A stretch of DNA of 64,000 nt from Flavipsychrobacter stenotrophus (GTDB lineage Bacteria > Bacteroidota > Bacteroidia > Chitinophagales > Chitinophagaceae). The stretch lies in contig NZ_PPSL01000007.1 in NCBI RefSeq assembly GCF_002954265.1, positions 1 through 64,000 on the forward strand. Direction: 5' to 3'. Made by a program: the position numbers and the translations under genes. The notes under the pieces were generated by a model, which searched no databases, was not told where the DNA came from, and saw only the letters and a list, made by a program, of their open reading frames with translations. Each line of letters starts with the position of its first letter. Positions within the stretch are counted from its first letter, which is position 1. Shown here one piece after another: positions 9,501 to 19,883 of this stretch.

Positions 9501-12500
9501 TCCTGTTGAACCTATAATAGGTTGAGGTAACGGATTTACTAGGACAGAAATATGACTACTGCATGCAGACAAGTTAGAGAGTGTAATTGTGAGTATTCCA
9601 GGAGTGACTGGAGTAACAACATACATTACAGCACCTGAAGAGTCTGTAAGCACTACTGGTGAATTCACACATGCTGTTGGACTACCAAAAATAGGAACCG
9701 GCAAAGGATTGACTTTGATCAGATCAACAACCTGGCAACCTGTGCTAGAAATTGTATAGACAATAGTATCAATTCCTGAATGGACACCAAAAACTAATCC
9801 TGAAGTACTAACAGTTGCAATTGAGAGATTGGCACTACTCCATATGCCACCCGGCGTTGTATTTGCCAATCCAACATTTGCCCCAACGCATACGGAATCA
9901 GTACCTGTTATTGCATTGGGCAACGGGTTTACTAATAACATAGTTGTTATAAGACAACCCGTTGGTAAAGTATAAGTGATCGTATCTATCCCAGTTGATA
10001 ATGCAGATACAAGACCAACAGGACTAATTGACGCAACTAAAATGTTACTGGTGCTCCAACTACCGCCAACTGAAATATCTGAGAGTAAAGATGTCAATCC
10101 AAAACAAACTGTAGTATCACCGGTTATAACTGCAGGAGTTGGATTAACTGTAATTACAAAGCTAACAGGACTACCAATACATCCATTTGCAGATGGAGCT
10201 ACAGTGATCGTAGATGTAGCTACAACGGGACTGGTATTAATTGCGGAAAATGAGCCTATATTCCCTATACCATTGGACGATAATCCTATGCTATTGTTAC
10301 TATTACTCCAGTTATAGGTTGTACCGCTAACTAACGAACCTCCGAAAATAATTGCGGCGGTACTAAGTTGATTACATACGCTTTGATCTGACACCGCGGC
10401 TACTGAGGGTGTAGGATTGACCGTAATATTGAAGCTATTAGATAGACCGTTGCACCCATTTGCATATGGAGTTATGTTTATAGTTGCGATAACAGCGGTA
10501 ATTCCACCATTTAAAGCAGTAAATGCAGGTATATTACCAACACCAGTTGCAACAATTCCTATACTAGTGTCGCTGTTGATCCAATTGTAAACAGTTCCCG
10601 AAACAGAACCTCCAAATATAGTAGATGCTACAAAATCAGAATTACATACAGTTTGACTAGGTACAGAAAAAACATTTGGAGTAGGATTTACAGTGATATT
10701 GAAATTTTGAGAATTACCTGTACAACCATTCGCAGCTAAAGTAACTGTAATTGTAGAAGTAACAGCAACCGTACCTGTATTATTAGTTACAAAGGATGAG
10801 ATATTGCCGGTTCCTGAGTTAGCTAATCCCATACCAGAAGTACTATTGACCCAGCTATAACTGGCTCCACTTACCGACCCACCAAATACTACTGATGTGG
10901 TCGCGCCTCCATTGCATATTGTCTGCCCAGAAACCGGAGAAACAAAAGGTGTGGGTTTAACATCAATTGTAAAAGTAGTTGTGCTTCCATTACAAAGATT
11001 AGCTGTAGGTGTGACAGTAATGATAGCTGAAACAACTGTACTTCCGGCATTTATTGCTGAAAATGGAGCTATTGACCCAGCCCCTGTTGAAGCAAGACCT
11101 ATCGATGGGGCGTTGTTTGCCCAGCTATAGGATGTTCCCGCAACATTACTATTGAATGATACTAATGTGGTTGAGAATCCATTACAAATAGACTGACCTG
11201 AAACTGGGGAAATAATTGGAGTTGGGTTTACAGTTATGGTGAAATTTTGCGCGGGACCATTACAACTATTTGCAAATGGAGTAACGGTAATAGTTGAAAT
11301 GGTACTTGTTGTCCCAACATTTACCACTGGGAAGGAAAGGATGTTACCAATACCAGATGCTGCAAGACCGATACTTCCATTGTTGTTTGCCCAATTGTAA
11401 ACAGTGCCAACTACACTACCGCCAAATAATACTGTTGCTGCCGAAGCTCCATTACATATTATTTGATTTGAAACTGGATTTACATCCGGAGTTGGCTTGA
11501 TAGATATTGTAAAGACTTGAGCAGCACCAATACACCCATTAACCGATGGAGTTACAGTAACTGTTGACACAGAAGTAGCAGTTGTGGTGTTGATACCAGT
11601 AAATGCAGCCATGTTACCTGTACCTGCTGTTGGCAACCCAATAGATGGGTTGCTATTTACCCAATTATAGACTGTACCTGTAACACCTCCACTAAAAATA
11701 ATGGCAGTAGTCGCCGCTCCATTACAAACAGATTGACTTGTCAATGGCAGTAAATCAGGGGTGGGATTTACGGTTATCGTAAAATTAACAGGACTACCAC
11801 TGCAGAGATCTGCAACTGGAGTGACCGTAATAGTAGAAACATTTGCAACGTTCCCAGAATTCGATCCGACAAATGGCAATATATCACCAGATCCTGTTGC
11901 TGGAATACCTGTAGTGTTATTGCTATTAGTCCAATTATAAACAGTAGAAAATCCACTTATTGGAGACCCTGTAAATGACACTAGAGTCGTAGTTGAGCTA
12001 TTGCATATCGTCTGGCTTGCAACAGAAATTACAGTTGGAGATGGTTTTACATTTAAGCTAAAACTCTGAGGTGATCCAACACAACTATTGGCAACAGGGG
12101 TTACAATTACTGTTGATGTTACGGCTACGCTACTGCTATTTATTCCTGTAAATGATGCGATATTACCTGTTCCTGATGACGCTAATCCAATACTGCTATT
12201 GCTATTAGACCAATTGTAGTTTGTACCACTTACTGTTCCATTAAATACTATTGTTGCAGTATTGGTGTTATTGCATACTGTTTGTCCTGGCACACTCAAT
12301 ACGGTTGGTGTTGGTTTTACTGTGATAGTAAAATGCTGAGAACCACCAATGCAACCGTTACCTACAGGAGTAACCGTAATTGTGGAGGCAATTGCCGAAC
12401 TTGTCAGATTGCTGGCAGTAAATGCCCCTATGCTATCACTTCCAAAAGAAGACAGCCCGATGGTTGCATCACTGTTTATCCAGTTATATATAGTAGAAGA

Positions 12501-15500
12501 TCCACTAACCGAAGTTCCATTAAAAATAACAGAGGATGTCAAGTTGTTATTACATACTGATTGATTTGAAATAGGGAGAACCGTAGGAGCTGGTTTAACA
12601 GTAATTGTAAGATTTTGGCTTGTACCAACACATGTATTAGCAACTGGTGTTACTGTGATAGTTGATGTTACTGCCACGCTACCTGTGTTAATCACAATAA
12701 ATGAAGCAATATCTCCCGACCCAGTCGTTGCAAGACCAATACTGCTATTACTATTTGACCAATTGTAAACTGTACCGCTTACATTGCCACTGAGTGCAAT
12801 TGCAGTATCAAAGGTTCCATTACAAACAATCTGACTAGTAACAGGTATTACCGTTGGAGTCGGATTTACCACTACAGAAACTGTTTGCGGCAAACCACTA
12901 CATCCATTTGCATATGGTGTTACAGTAATCGTTGAAGTAACTGGTGTCGATGTCGTGTTAACAGAGACAAACGATGCAATGTTACCTGTACCAATAGTAG
13001 CAAGACCAATACTTGCATTACTATTGATCCAGTTATATGTCGTTGAAAATCCAGTAACAGGAGATCCAGTAAACACTATTGTTGAAGTTGACGCATTATT
13101 ACAAGTTGTCTGCCCCGCGATTGGGAATATTGTTGGAGATGGTTTAGCAGTGATAGTGAAAATCTGAGTGCCTCCATTACATCCGTCAGCAACGGGCGTC
13201 ACCGTAACAGTTGACACAATTAGCGTACTACCTGTATTTAGAGCAGTAAACGTACTTATATCTCCGGCTCCTGATCCTGGTAAACCAGTACTGCTGTTGT
13301 TATTGATCCAATTATAGGTAGTTGAAAAACCACTGATAGCTACGCCACTAAACAAAATGGGCGTACTAGATTGTGTGTTACATAATGTTTGACTGGCAAT
13401 AGGCAGTAAAGTTGGTGATGGTTTTACTGTTATTGTAAAAAAGTCAGCAATACCTATACAGCTGTTAGCCGAAGGTGTAACGGATACTATTGCCGTTGCT
13501 GAGACAGTACCCGTGTTAATAGCTGTGAAAGATCCAATATTCCCTGTCCCAGTTGTAGTAATCCCAATTGTACTATTACTATTTGTCCAACTGTACAACG
13601 TACCTGAAACAGCACCTGCAAAAGTTGCTGAAGTCAATGTATTATTACATACAATCTGGTCGGAAATATGATTTACGGTTGGTGTAGGCTTAACTGTTAA
13701 TGTAAACGTCTGTGGAGCTCCTGTACAACTATTAGCAACCGGTGTAACTGTAATGGTAGTAGTTATTGCTACACTTCCATTATTGATTGCAGTAAAAGAG
13801 CCTATATCGCCTGTTCCAGTAGTTGCAAGGCCAATGCTGCTATTACTATTTGACCAATTGTAAACAGTCCCACCAACGCCTCCTGTAAAAGTAATTGGTG
13901 TAGTTGATGCATTATTGCATACTGCTTGATTCACGACTGCAGATACTGTAGTTGTTGGCGCAACCGTAATTGTAAAGATCTGTGAAGAACCAATACATCC
14001 ATTTGCAGTAGGTGTAACAGTAATTGACGAAAATGTGATTGTACTACCAGAGTTCACCGCAATGAACGATCCAATACTACCTGTCCCAGATGTAGCTAAG
14101 CCTATACTACTATTAGTATTTACCCAACTGTAGGTTGTACCACTTACAACACTTGAGAAGGAAATGGACACAGCAGCACCATTACATACAGCCAGGTTAG
14201 ATAATGAGGTGATAGTCGGTGTTGGTTTAACAGTTACGTTAAAGGAACTGGATGATCCATTACATCCATTTGCCACAGGGGTAACTGTTACAGTGGAAGT
14301 GATGGCAACAGTTCCTGTATTAATAGCAGTAAAAGAACCAATATCTCCTGAGCCTGTACTAGCAATACCGATGCTATTGTTACTATTCACCCAGTTATAA
14401 GTTGTTGGTACTCCGATAATTGGTGATCCCCCAAATATGATTGGCGTGCTCAACGAAGTATTACATAGGATTTGGTTTGTAGTAGTATTAACTGTTGGCG
14501 CAGGATTGATTGTTATAGTAAAACTATCTAGAGTACCAATACAACTACCAACAGATGGTGCAACGATAATATTCGAGGTGACAGCAACACTACTGCTATT
14601 CAAACCGGTAAATGACGAAATATTTCCAGTTCCATTGGCACTTAACCCGATTCCTGCATTACTATTAGTCCAGGTATAACTAGCACCAGGCACCGAACCA
14701 GAAAAATTGATGGGTGAAGTACCTGTATTTTTACAAATTGCCTGATCCGCAACTGGATTAATCGAAGGTGTGGGAGTTACATTGATAGTAAAGTTACTTG
14801 AAGTCCCAATACAACCGTTGAACACTGGTGTTACAGTTATAGTTGCCGTTACGGTAACGCTGGTGCTGTTAATGCCTGTGAATGAGGCAATATTGCCTGT
14901 ACCGGTAGATGCCAAGCCGATACTACTGTTGCTATTTGCCCAGTTGTAAGTTGTACCGGCCACAGATCCATTAAATATAATTGGAGAGGTAAAAGTATTG
15001 TAACAAAGAGTTTGATTTGAAATTGGCGATACAGTTGGTGAAGGGTTTACTGTGTAATTGAAACTTATTGAACTGCCTGCACAACCATTTGCAGCCGGAG
15101 TAATAGTTATTGTGGATGTTACCGCAACAGCAGATCCATTGTTAGCTGTAAATGAACCAATACTACCCGTACCTGAAGTAGCCAAGCCGATACTACTGTT
15201 ACTATTCGACCATGTGTAAGTTACTGGTACTACAGAACTAGTAAATGTAGTTGGCGCAGTTAGTGCATGATTGCACACCGACTGATTCAAGACAGGTGAT
15301 AATATCGGTGTAGGTTTAACTGAAATGGTAAAAGATTGTTGGATACCTGCGCATCCATTAGCATTTGGAGTAACCGTAATCGTTGAAGTAACAACTGTAA
15401 CACCAGAATTTATTGAAGTAAAAGAAGCAATATTTCCATTTCCTGATGAGGCAATACCAATTGTAGTATCAGATGAAGCCCAACTATAAGTAGTGCCCGC

Positions 15501-18305
15501 AACCGGACCAGAAAAAGAAGTCAACGAAGTCATGCTTCCATTACACAAAATTTGATTAGATGTTACGGATAAACTTGGTCGAGGATTGACTGTTATTGAA
15601 AATATTTGCTGAGGCCCACTACAACTGTTAGCTACTGGAGTTACAGTAACCACTGAAACTAATGGAACATTGGTTGCATTTGTAGCAAGATATGACCCTA
15701 TATCACCCGACCCGGATACGCCAAGCCCAATAGCACTGTTACTGTTGATCCAATTATAGGTAGTTGGACTACCACTTACAGCAACACCATTAAATGATAT
15801 TAAAGTCGATGTAGAGCCGGAACATATTATTTGATTGGGAATAGGAGTAACTGTAGGTGAAGGTTTGACAGTTATCGTGAAAGACATTGGAATGCCGGTG
15901 CATCCATTAGAAAAAGGAGTAACTGTAACTGTAGATGTTACAGCAACACTACTTGAATTCAATGCGGTAAATGACGGTATATTTACTGCACCCGATAAAG
16001 CCAGTCCTATGCTACTATTACTATTTGTCCAACTGTATGTAGCGCCAGCAACTGATCCGGTGAATGTAATTGCTACGGAAGATGTGTTATTACAGACTAC
16101 CTGGCTAGATATTGCATTAACTGTTGGAACTGGATTTACAACAACAGTCCTATTTGTAGTATTAGCACATCCGTTACCTCCAACCGCTGTTACCGTGTAG
16201 ATAGTAGTTGCGGTAGCATTAGAGACTACTACCCCACCGGTAGAAGCAGATAGCCCTGTAAATGGAGTCCAAGTATAACTGATACCACCCGACGCGGTTA
16301 GTGTGATGTTTTGTCCGCTACATATTATAGCAGGTGCTGGTGTGATGCTGATTGTTGGCAATGAATCAACTACAATTGTTGTAACGGATGTATCAGCGCA
16401 TAAATTACCATCCTTACCCGTTACTGTGTAAGTTGTTGTAACTGTCGGATGCGCATTAACTGACGTACCTGTAGTTGTGGTTAAACCTGTTGTTGGAAGC
16501 CATGAATATGTAGTTCCGCCTGTTGCCGTCAGAGTTGTATTCTGACCACTACAGATTGTCGTAGGTGGTGATGCCATTGTAACAGTTGGCAAAGAATTAA
16601 CTGTAACTATCTTAGTTGCAGTACTTATGCAACCATTGATATTATTTCCTGTAACAGTATAAGTAGTTGTTGTCGTTGGAGAAGCAACGACAGACACTCC
16701 AGTACTAGAGCTCAGAGTTGTTACTGGTATCCAGGAATAGCTTATTCCACCACTGGCAGTCAAAGTGCGAGTGCTACCAACGCAAACAGAGGCGAACGTA
16801 GGAGAAATAGAAATAATTGGAAGTGCATTGATAGTAATTGTAATTGTAGTAAAGCATGTGGTAGGAAGCGTATATGTAATTGTTACTGTACCTGAAGCAA
16901 GTCCTGTTAGTTTCCCAGTAGTGGCATTAATAGTTGCTGTTGACGGGCTGTTACAAGTCCAAATTCCTCCAGAATCAATATCGGTTAATGTTACAGAAGA
17001 ACCTACACAAAGAGCAGGCGGACTAGAGATCGGGTTGGGAAGGGAGTTTGTTATAACTTGATAATCTACTTCACAACCACCTCCTAATGAATAAGTAAAG
17101 CTGACATGATTAATGCCAATATGAGTTCCAGTGTAGGTTTCCCAAGGATCATTATTTAGTGAATCTCTTACAGTGATAGGATTGCCATAACATGTACTGA
17201 ATGACCCAAGATGTAAACTATCAGGATGAACTGAAACGACTCTAGTTACGAAACAACCTGTAACGGGATATATGTAAGATATAATAGCAGCACCTGTATC
17301 GAGCCCAGTAATATATGCTGTAGAAGGATCTATAGTAGCTATAGAAGGACTTCCGCTGCTCCAAATTCCTCCAGTACTGGTTTCCAATAAATGAATTTGA
17401 TGTCCAATGCAAGTGACAGCAGCCGTTGTTAAATATACCTGAATATCTGCTGGTCGAGGATTTACTGTAATTGCACTAATTGCTGTATTGCTGCAATTAT
17501 TTGTATCAGAGCCGGTAACCAAATATAATTGGGTTGCGCTAGGACTAGCCACAACAGATGATCCAGTAGATGTATTTAAACCTGAGACGGGATTCCATGA
17601 ATAACTTGTTCCGCCAACTGCAGTTAAAACAGCACTATTGCCATTACAGATAGTATCTAACGATGGAGTAACGGATATTACAGGTAATGGCTTAATTGTA
17701 ACTTTAATAGAATCTCTTGCACTTTCACATCCACTTATTGTTTGCGAGACATAGTACTTTGTTTCTCCGACTAGCGCAGTTGAAGGGATTGGTGTTACTG
17801 ATGAGCCTACCCCTCCTGTTGCAGAAGTATACCATTGTAAAGATGCACCTGTTGCTACTAATGCAGAATCAGGTCCATTATTGCAATATTGAATAGGTGA
17901 AAGTACAATTGGTGTGGACGGTTGAAAAATTGTAGCGACTATTGTGATTATTGCAGAATCAGTTCCATCATAGATCTTGATCTTGAAGGTGTCTGTACCC
18001 GTGAAACCGATGACAGGTGAATAAGCAACCGTATGTGACGGGGCCATTGCAAGACCTGAAGAACTCAAAGTGTCATCTAAGCCTGTAATGCTACCATGGG
18101 TAGGCAACCTAAAAATAGATATAACCTCAACTTGCCCGGTATCTAGATCGTTGAATTGCAATAGAGCATTCAAGCTATTATTTAGTGAGTTTTTACATAC
18201 AGTTATAGTTTGTGGTGAAATAGAAACAAAGCTAGGTGGGTTATTGGCTCTTAATTTGCTAGAAATGAACAATAAAACTAAAAGAAAAGCATAAGAGTTT
18301 TTCAT
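6552..18305 (-). CDS. Giant T9SS-exported adhesin-like protein with 22 PKD-like repeats
   Basis: Predicted cell-surface or secreted protein of 3917 residues. The start was set at ATG 18305, which gives a clean export signal (MKNSYAFLLVLLFISSKLRA); the upstream in-frame start at 18344 would bury it. Residues ~21-130 look cadherin-like, followed by several Ig-like units. Residues ~720-2720 are 22 tandem ~90-residue repeats (consensus PTPTV..NQ.VCN, then YNW.NSNSSIGLA, then TITVTP.ANGC). Next come Ig-like repeats carrying GGIWSSSNLSIAT-type motifs. The last ~75 residues form a T9SS type A sorting domain (NPNNGRFNVKL, then GVYILSI). Paired cysteines in each repeat suggest disulfides. Such proteins are typically adhesins, gliding or matrix components; no enzyme domain is seen. 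It is transcribed alone. Many plus-strand open frames inside it are shadows. Confidence 0.9.
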   Translation of the reverse strand: MKNSYAFLLVLLFISSKLRANNPPSFVSISPQTITVCKNSLNNSLNALLQFNDLDTGQVEVISIFRLPTHGSITGLDDTLSSSGLAMAPSHTVAYSPVIGFTGTDTFKIKIYDGTDSAIITIVATIFQPSTPIVLSPIQYCNNGPDSALVATGASLQWYTSATGGVGSSVTPIPSTALVGETKYYVSQTISGCESARDSIKVTIKPLPVISVTPSLDTICNGNSAVLTAVGGTSYSWNPVSGLNTSTGSSVVASPSATQLYLVTGSDTNNCSNTAISAITVNPRPADIQVYLTTAAVTCIGHQIHLLETSTGGIWSSGSPSIATIDPSTAYITGLDTGAAIISYIYPVTGCFVTRVVSVHPDSLHLGSFSTCYGNPITVRDSLNNDPWETYTGTHIGINHVSFTYSLGGGCEVDYQVITNSLPNPISSPPALCVGSSVTLTDIDSGGIWTCNSPSTATINATTGKLTGLASGTVTITYTLPTTCFTTITITINALPIISISPTFASVCVGSTRTLTASGGISYSWIPVTTLSSSTGVSVVASPTTTTTYTVTGNNINGCISTATKIVTVNSLPTVTMASPPTTICSGQNTTLTATGGTTYSWLPTTGLTTTTGTSVNAHPTVTTTYTVTGKDGNLCADTSVTTIVVDSLPTISITPAPAIICSGQNITLTASGGISYTWTPFTGLSASTGGVVVSNATATTIYTVTAVGGNGCANTTNRTVVVNPVPTVNAISSQVVCNNTSSVAITFTGSVAGATYSWTNSNSSIGLALSGAVNIPSFTALNSSSVAVTSTVTVTPFSNGCTGIPMSFTITVKPSPTVTPIPNQIICSGSTSTLISFNGVAVSGSPTTYNWINSNSAIGLGVSGSGDIGSYLATNATNVPLVSVVTVTPVANSCSGPQQIFSITVNPRPSLSVTSNQILCNGSMTSLTSFSGPVAGTTYSWASSDTTIGIASSGNGNIASFTSINSGVTVVTSTITVTPNANGCAGIQQSFTISVKPTPILSPVLNQSVCNHALTAPTTFTSSVVPVTYTWSNSNSSIGLATSGTGSIGSFTANNGSAVAVTSTITITPAANGCAGSSISFNYTVNPSPTVSPISNQTLCYNTFTSPIIFNGSVAGTTYNWANSNSSIGLASTGTGNIASFTGINSTSVTVTATITVTPVFNGCIGTSSNFTINVTPTPSINPVADQAICKNTGTSPINFSGSVPGASYTWTNSNAGIGLSANGTGNISSFTGLNSSSVAVTSNIIVAPSVGSCIGTLDSFTITINPAPTVNTTTNQILCNTSLSTPIIFGGSPIIGVPTTYNWVNSNNSIGIASTGSGDIGSFTAINTGTVAITSTVTVTPVANGCNGSSSSFNVTVKPTPTITSLSNLAVCNGAAVSISFSSVVSGTTYSWVNTNSSIGLATSGTGSIGSFIAVNSGSTITFSSITVTPTANGCIGSSQIFTITVAPTTTVSAVVNQAVCNNASTTPITFTGGVGGTVYNWSNSNSSIGLATTGTGDIGSFTAINNGSVAITTTITVTPVANSCTGAPQTFTLTVKPTPTVNHISDQIVCNNTLTSATFAGAVSGTLYSWTNSNSTIGITTTGTGNIGSFTAINTGTVSATAIVSVTPSANSCIGIADFFTITVKPSPTLLPIASQTLCNTQSSTPILFSGVAISGFSTTYNWINNNSSTGLPGSGAGDISTFTALNTGSTLIVSTVTVTPVADGCNGGTQIFTITAKPSPTIFPIAGQTTCNNASTSTIVFTGSPVTGFSTTYNWINSNASIGLATIGTGNIASFVSVNTTSTPVTSTITVTPYANGCSGLPQTVSVVVNPTPTVIPVTSQIVCNGTFDTAIALSGNVSGTVYNWSNSNSSIGLATTGSGDIASFIVINTGSVAVTSTITVTPVANTCVGTSQNLTITVKPAPTVLPISNQSVCNNNLTSSVIFNGTSVSGSSTIYNWINSDATIGLSSFGSDSIGAFTASNLTSSAIASTITVTPVGNGCIGGSQHFTITVKPTPTVLSVPGQTVCNNTNTATIVFNGTVSGTNYNWSNSNSSIGLASSGTGNIASFTGINSSSVAVTSTVIVTPVANSCVGSPQSFSLNVKPSPTVISVASQTICNSSTTTLVSFTGSPISGFSTVYNWTNSNNTTGIPATGSGDILPFVGSNSGNVANVSTITVTPVADLCSGSPVNFTITVNPTPDLLPLTSQSVCNGAATTAIIFSGGVTGTVYNWVNSNPSIGLPTAGTGNMAAFTGINTTTATSVSTVTVTPSVNGCIGAAQVFTISIKPTPDVNPVSNQIICNGASAATVLFGGSVVGTVYNWANNNGSIGLAASGIGNILSFPVVNVGTTSTISTITVTPFANSCNGPAQNFTITVNPTPIISPVSGQSICNGFSTTLVSFNSNVAGTSYSWANNAPSIGLASTGAGSIAPFSAINAGSTVVSAIITVTPTANLCNGSTTTFTIDVKPTPFVSPVSGQTICNGGATTSVVFGGSVSGASYSWVNSTSGMGLANSGTGNISSFVTNNTGTVAVTSTITVTLAANGCTGNSQNFNITVNPTPNVFSVPSQTVCNSDFVASTIFGGSVSGTVYNWINSDTSIGIVATGVGNIPAFTALNGGITAVIATINITPYANGCNGLSNSFNITVNPTPSVAAVSDQSVCNQLSTAAIIFGGSLVSGTTYNWSNSNNSIGLSSNGIGNIGSFSAINTSPVVATSTITVAPSANGCIGSPVSFVITVNPTPAVITGDTTVCFGLTSLLSDISVGGSWSTSNILVASISPVGLVSALSTGIDTITYTLPTGCLITTMLLVNPLPNAITGTDSVCVGANVGLANTTPGGIWSSANLSIATVSTSGLVFGVHSGIDTIVYTISSTGCQVVDLIKVNPLPVPIFGSPTACVNSPVVLTDSSGAVMYVVTPVTPGILTITLSNLSACSSHISVLVNPLPQPIIGSTGLCLGTTSQLTDSVSGGVWSSSDTSVATISSTGLVYARAVGSSTISYTLSSGCYRTATVTVNNLFIISGVQLIHPVTCNGISGAIKIMGVGSSITYNVNYLKNGIPHVTVKTSDAVGNLLLDSLTAGTYTNISVSLGGCTSNYVTGLLVDPPNPAIPHLTTNSPVCLGSILNLSSTDTTIGVSFVWSGPGGYTSTFQNTAIVPVSLSDSGYYKVTAGINNCFSSDSVMVHVLSIPNGSSITGSQLVCQFATTILLDSVSGGIWSVKNNHAAINSSGALTGISYGLDTAVYILSNICGSDTNSLEVFIDRIPVIDSITGPAYVCVGSTVTVADITPGGTWLMTNTDAVINTAGLVSGILPGTDTIQYVITNTCGSDTVHKSLAVIALPVAGNITGLPDVCIGSNILLSDTAIGGIWSSSNLSIATINSTGVLHGLSFGNVVIHYTVTNVCGVADVTDTVIVKQLPYAGSISGPSSICAGSSSILHSIVQGGSWSIVASSGVININTSGLGSDSVRVDGINAGTAIVRYVVSNTCGYDTAIFYVTVNPIPSLSSTLNPAGVCSGSPFNYLPTSASPGASYSWSRAVVPLIVNVAGYGVDSINETLVLNGALPTSVIYNVTVTSLGCSNTQAVSVIINPIPAMNSSLNITTCSDVPINYLASSATPLTSFIWSRASVLGILPSVGTGTNYISESLTNSTSAGIFVVYTFTLSAAGCTSTQNVNVLVETQAPAPPRITTMSPSYLCTGTMYQNFGAASIPPSGIKYTWTANGAEVWATGIDDQYCLVNFKYPGFTWVTLSSSYTGYTCKTRDSFVVLVGDYTSMSPEVIYHHPDFVCLFNPEWTYQWGYDDVGTLDSSLLVGETNQNYYNENPDFTNKYYWVITTYKDCMQKTYLRVPTIVNDITSGKVGKMEISPNPNNGRFNVKLTSDFTENGQLIVTDFLGRELLKREIKTNSTISVDLNETGVYILSIVTAHGQVADKIIVQL
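10145..16137 (-). repeat. 22-copy array of ~270-bp coding repeats
   Basis: Twenty-two successive units can be counted in the translation of the giant gene. Each begins P.PT or a variant, carries one cysteine near its start (VCN/ICN) and one near its end (NGC/NSC), and has the signature NWxNSNSSIGLA. Units are 87-93 residues long. Some carry a 2-3 residue insertion in the first half (type ISGFSTTYNW), so there are two length classes. Copies are clearly diverged in DNA, not recent perfect duplicates. Confidence 0.9.
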
Positions 18306-18550
18306 AGAGATAGTATAAAATTTTAATTGAGGATAAAAGTACAATTAATAAATATAATTTCAGCACAATGAAGCGATTATTGGATTACACATAAAATAAT
18401 ATTAATTTTATTTTATAAATCTAAGTTCAACTCTTCTGTTTAGCTTTTTTATAAAATTTTATTGTCCTTATTTCATCAGTAACCATAGTAATATATTGTG
18501 TATATTCCCTTTTGGAAGGCATTACATCACTCTATAATCAAATTCTTAAA

Positions 18551-18904
18551 ATGAGCTTAATGGGAGACGTAATAAATAAGGAATATTACCATATTCAACG
18601 AACAACACGTATCAGCAATTTTGAAGTTGTGCCCAATTTAGAAAAATGGCAGACGGATAATGAGATAAATTTTGGAGAAATATATAATTCTCTACGTGAT
18701 AGGATTTTTCAAATAAATTTTGATGTAACAAAGGAATTAGAACTTTTGTCACGCCTGAGCAGATCTTCAGCGTTTGATTTTTATAAAAATCAGGTTCAGT
18801 CTGACTTTTTTCATAATGGCTTTTTGCTTAAATACTTACAACTACTTAGAGAAACTGTGCTCGAAGTAGATTTTTCTTTAAAAATTCAGTCTTACCAAGT
18901 ATAA
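18551..18904 (+). CDS. Hypothetical protein, 117 aa
   Basis: Small soluble, charged, helix-rich protein with no recognised motif. ATG at 18551 was preferred over an upstream in-frame TTG at 18512. It is read divergently from the giant adhesin, across a ~245-base AT-rich gap, and is followed by decayed genes. The composition looks coding (ELELLSRLSRSSAFDFYK), but the family is unknown and it may be a fragment. Confidence 0.4.
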   Translation: MSLMGDVINKEYYHIQRTTRISNFEVVPNLEKWQTDNEINFGEIYNSLRDRIFQINFDVTKELELLSRLSRSSAFDFYKNQVQSDFFHNGFLLKYLQLLRETVLEVDFSLKIQSYQV

Positions 18905-19084
18905 TACTATGTTTCTCTTAAAAGATTGATGGAGATATATTAAGTGTATGCAAGAGAAATTCCAGTTACAAGAATAATTCAAAATATGGAGCCAAACGTA
19001 CACAACTCTCATCAATTCATATAACGATTTTAAAAGTGCCAATATTGACCCAATTTGTAATGGTAATTTTTTACTGAAAAAATC
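18905..19084. other. Short AT-rich gap
   Basis: No gene, terminator hairpin or promoter could be supported between the 117-residue gene and the converging fragment at 19085. Confidence 0.3.
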
Positions 19085-19603
19085 TTAGTCCCCCCTCTTA
19101 AAGTACGTGGTTATCCTTAGCATATCAGTTTCTCCATTTAGCACGGCATCAAGATTCACTACTTCTGCATCATTAATACGCAAAGTCCTATGTTTGAATG
19201 TAAAGATTTGGTCGTGAACAAAAATGCGGTATGTATCAAAAACTATGGTAAGGTCATTGATAGGTTCACCATTTCTTTCCTTCAAATTAGTTATTGCTTC
19301 GGCATCAAATTTGCCCTCTAAGTAAGAAGTAAAATCCAATTGCATCTCGGAATTACAACTGATTGCATAAAGTAATCGAACCAACTGAAAAGTATCATCC
19401 GTGATTTCATCAATTGATATGAATCTTACTTGATAGTACTTTTCTATCTCTGATAACATTTTGAAATAATTGAAGTATTGCTCAATCCCCCTCGATTTTT
19501 TGATGTTAGAGTTTATTCCACCGGGATATTTTTTGCCGTTTTGCAAAAAGATGCTGAACGGATTCCCCTCAGCTATGTACTTTAATAAAGTAAAAGCTTC
19601 CAA
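19085..19603 (-). pseudogene. 5'-truncated gene for an unknown protein
   Basis: A 172-residue frame with protein-like composition, ending in ITTYFKRGD. Its only start is a TTG, and the same frame continues a few sensible codons upstream (PYGNPKDELEAF) before a TAG at about 19626. The true N-terminus therefore seems to have been removed by a break near 19628. The sequence mixes short helices and strands with no membrane segment, and the family is not recognised. The lost 5' side abuts the region holding a tRNA remnant and another decayed gene, consistent with a rearrangement boundary. Confidence 0.5.
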
Positions 19604-19628
19604 TTCATCTTTAGGGTTACCATAAGGC

Positions 19629-19883
19629 TAGAACGTAATCTTATCTCGCAACGTACAAAGAAAGTCTTGTCTCGCAAACGTGCAGAGGGAATAGTTTTAT
19701 GACGTCCCAAGGAATACGTTCAACTAAGGTGAAGCTTTCCGGTCAATTGGAACGACCTAATGTGCAAAACGTTTCAGCAGATCGAAAAGGGGACAAAGGG
19801 ATTCGAACCAATAATTCTAAAGTGACAACATTTTAAAGATATTTCCCTTTCGTTTCTAATTACTTTGTACTTTTGAAAATAGT
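19629..19883. other. Non-coding junction region with tRNA remnant
   Basis: No gene is visible. It contains the tRNA 3'-end-like segment listed separately and lies between two truncated genes, so it is probably a recombination junction. Confidence 0.4.
19784..19826 (-). repeat. tRNA 3'-end-like remnant
   Basis: On the minus strand the sequence reads ATTGGTTCGAATCCC followed by TTTGTCCCCT, which resembles a tRNA T-arm (GGTTCGAATCCC) and 3' acceptor strand. No D-arm or anticodon arm is present. A related remnant lies at 45174-45212, and both are followed at ~80-90 bases by the same decayed gene segment. Confidence 0.5.

Noticed and set aside
6628-18294. Many plus-strand open frames of 60-120 codons inside the giant adhesin gene
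   Set aside because: They lie opposite the repeat-rich coding strand, recur with its period, lack start contexts or domains, and are shadows of its biased codon use.
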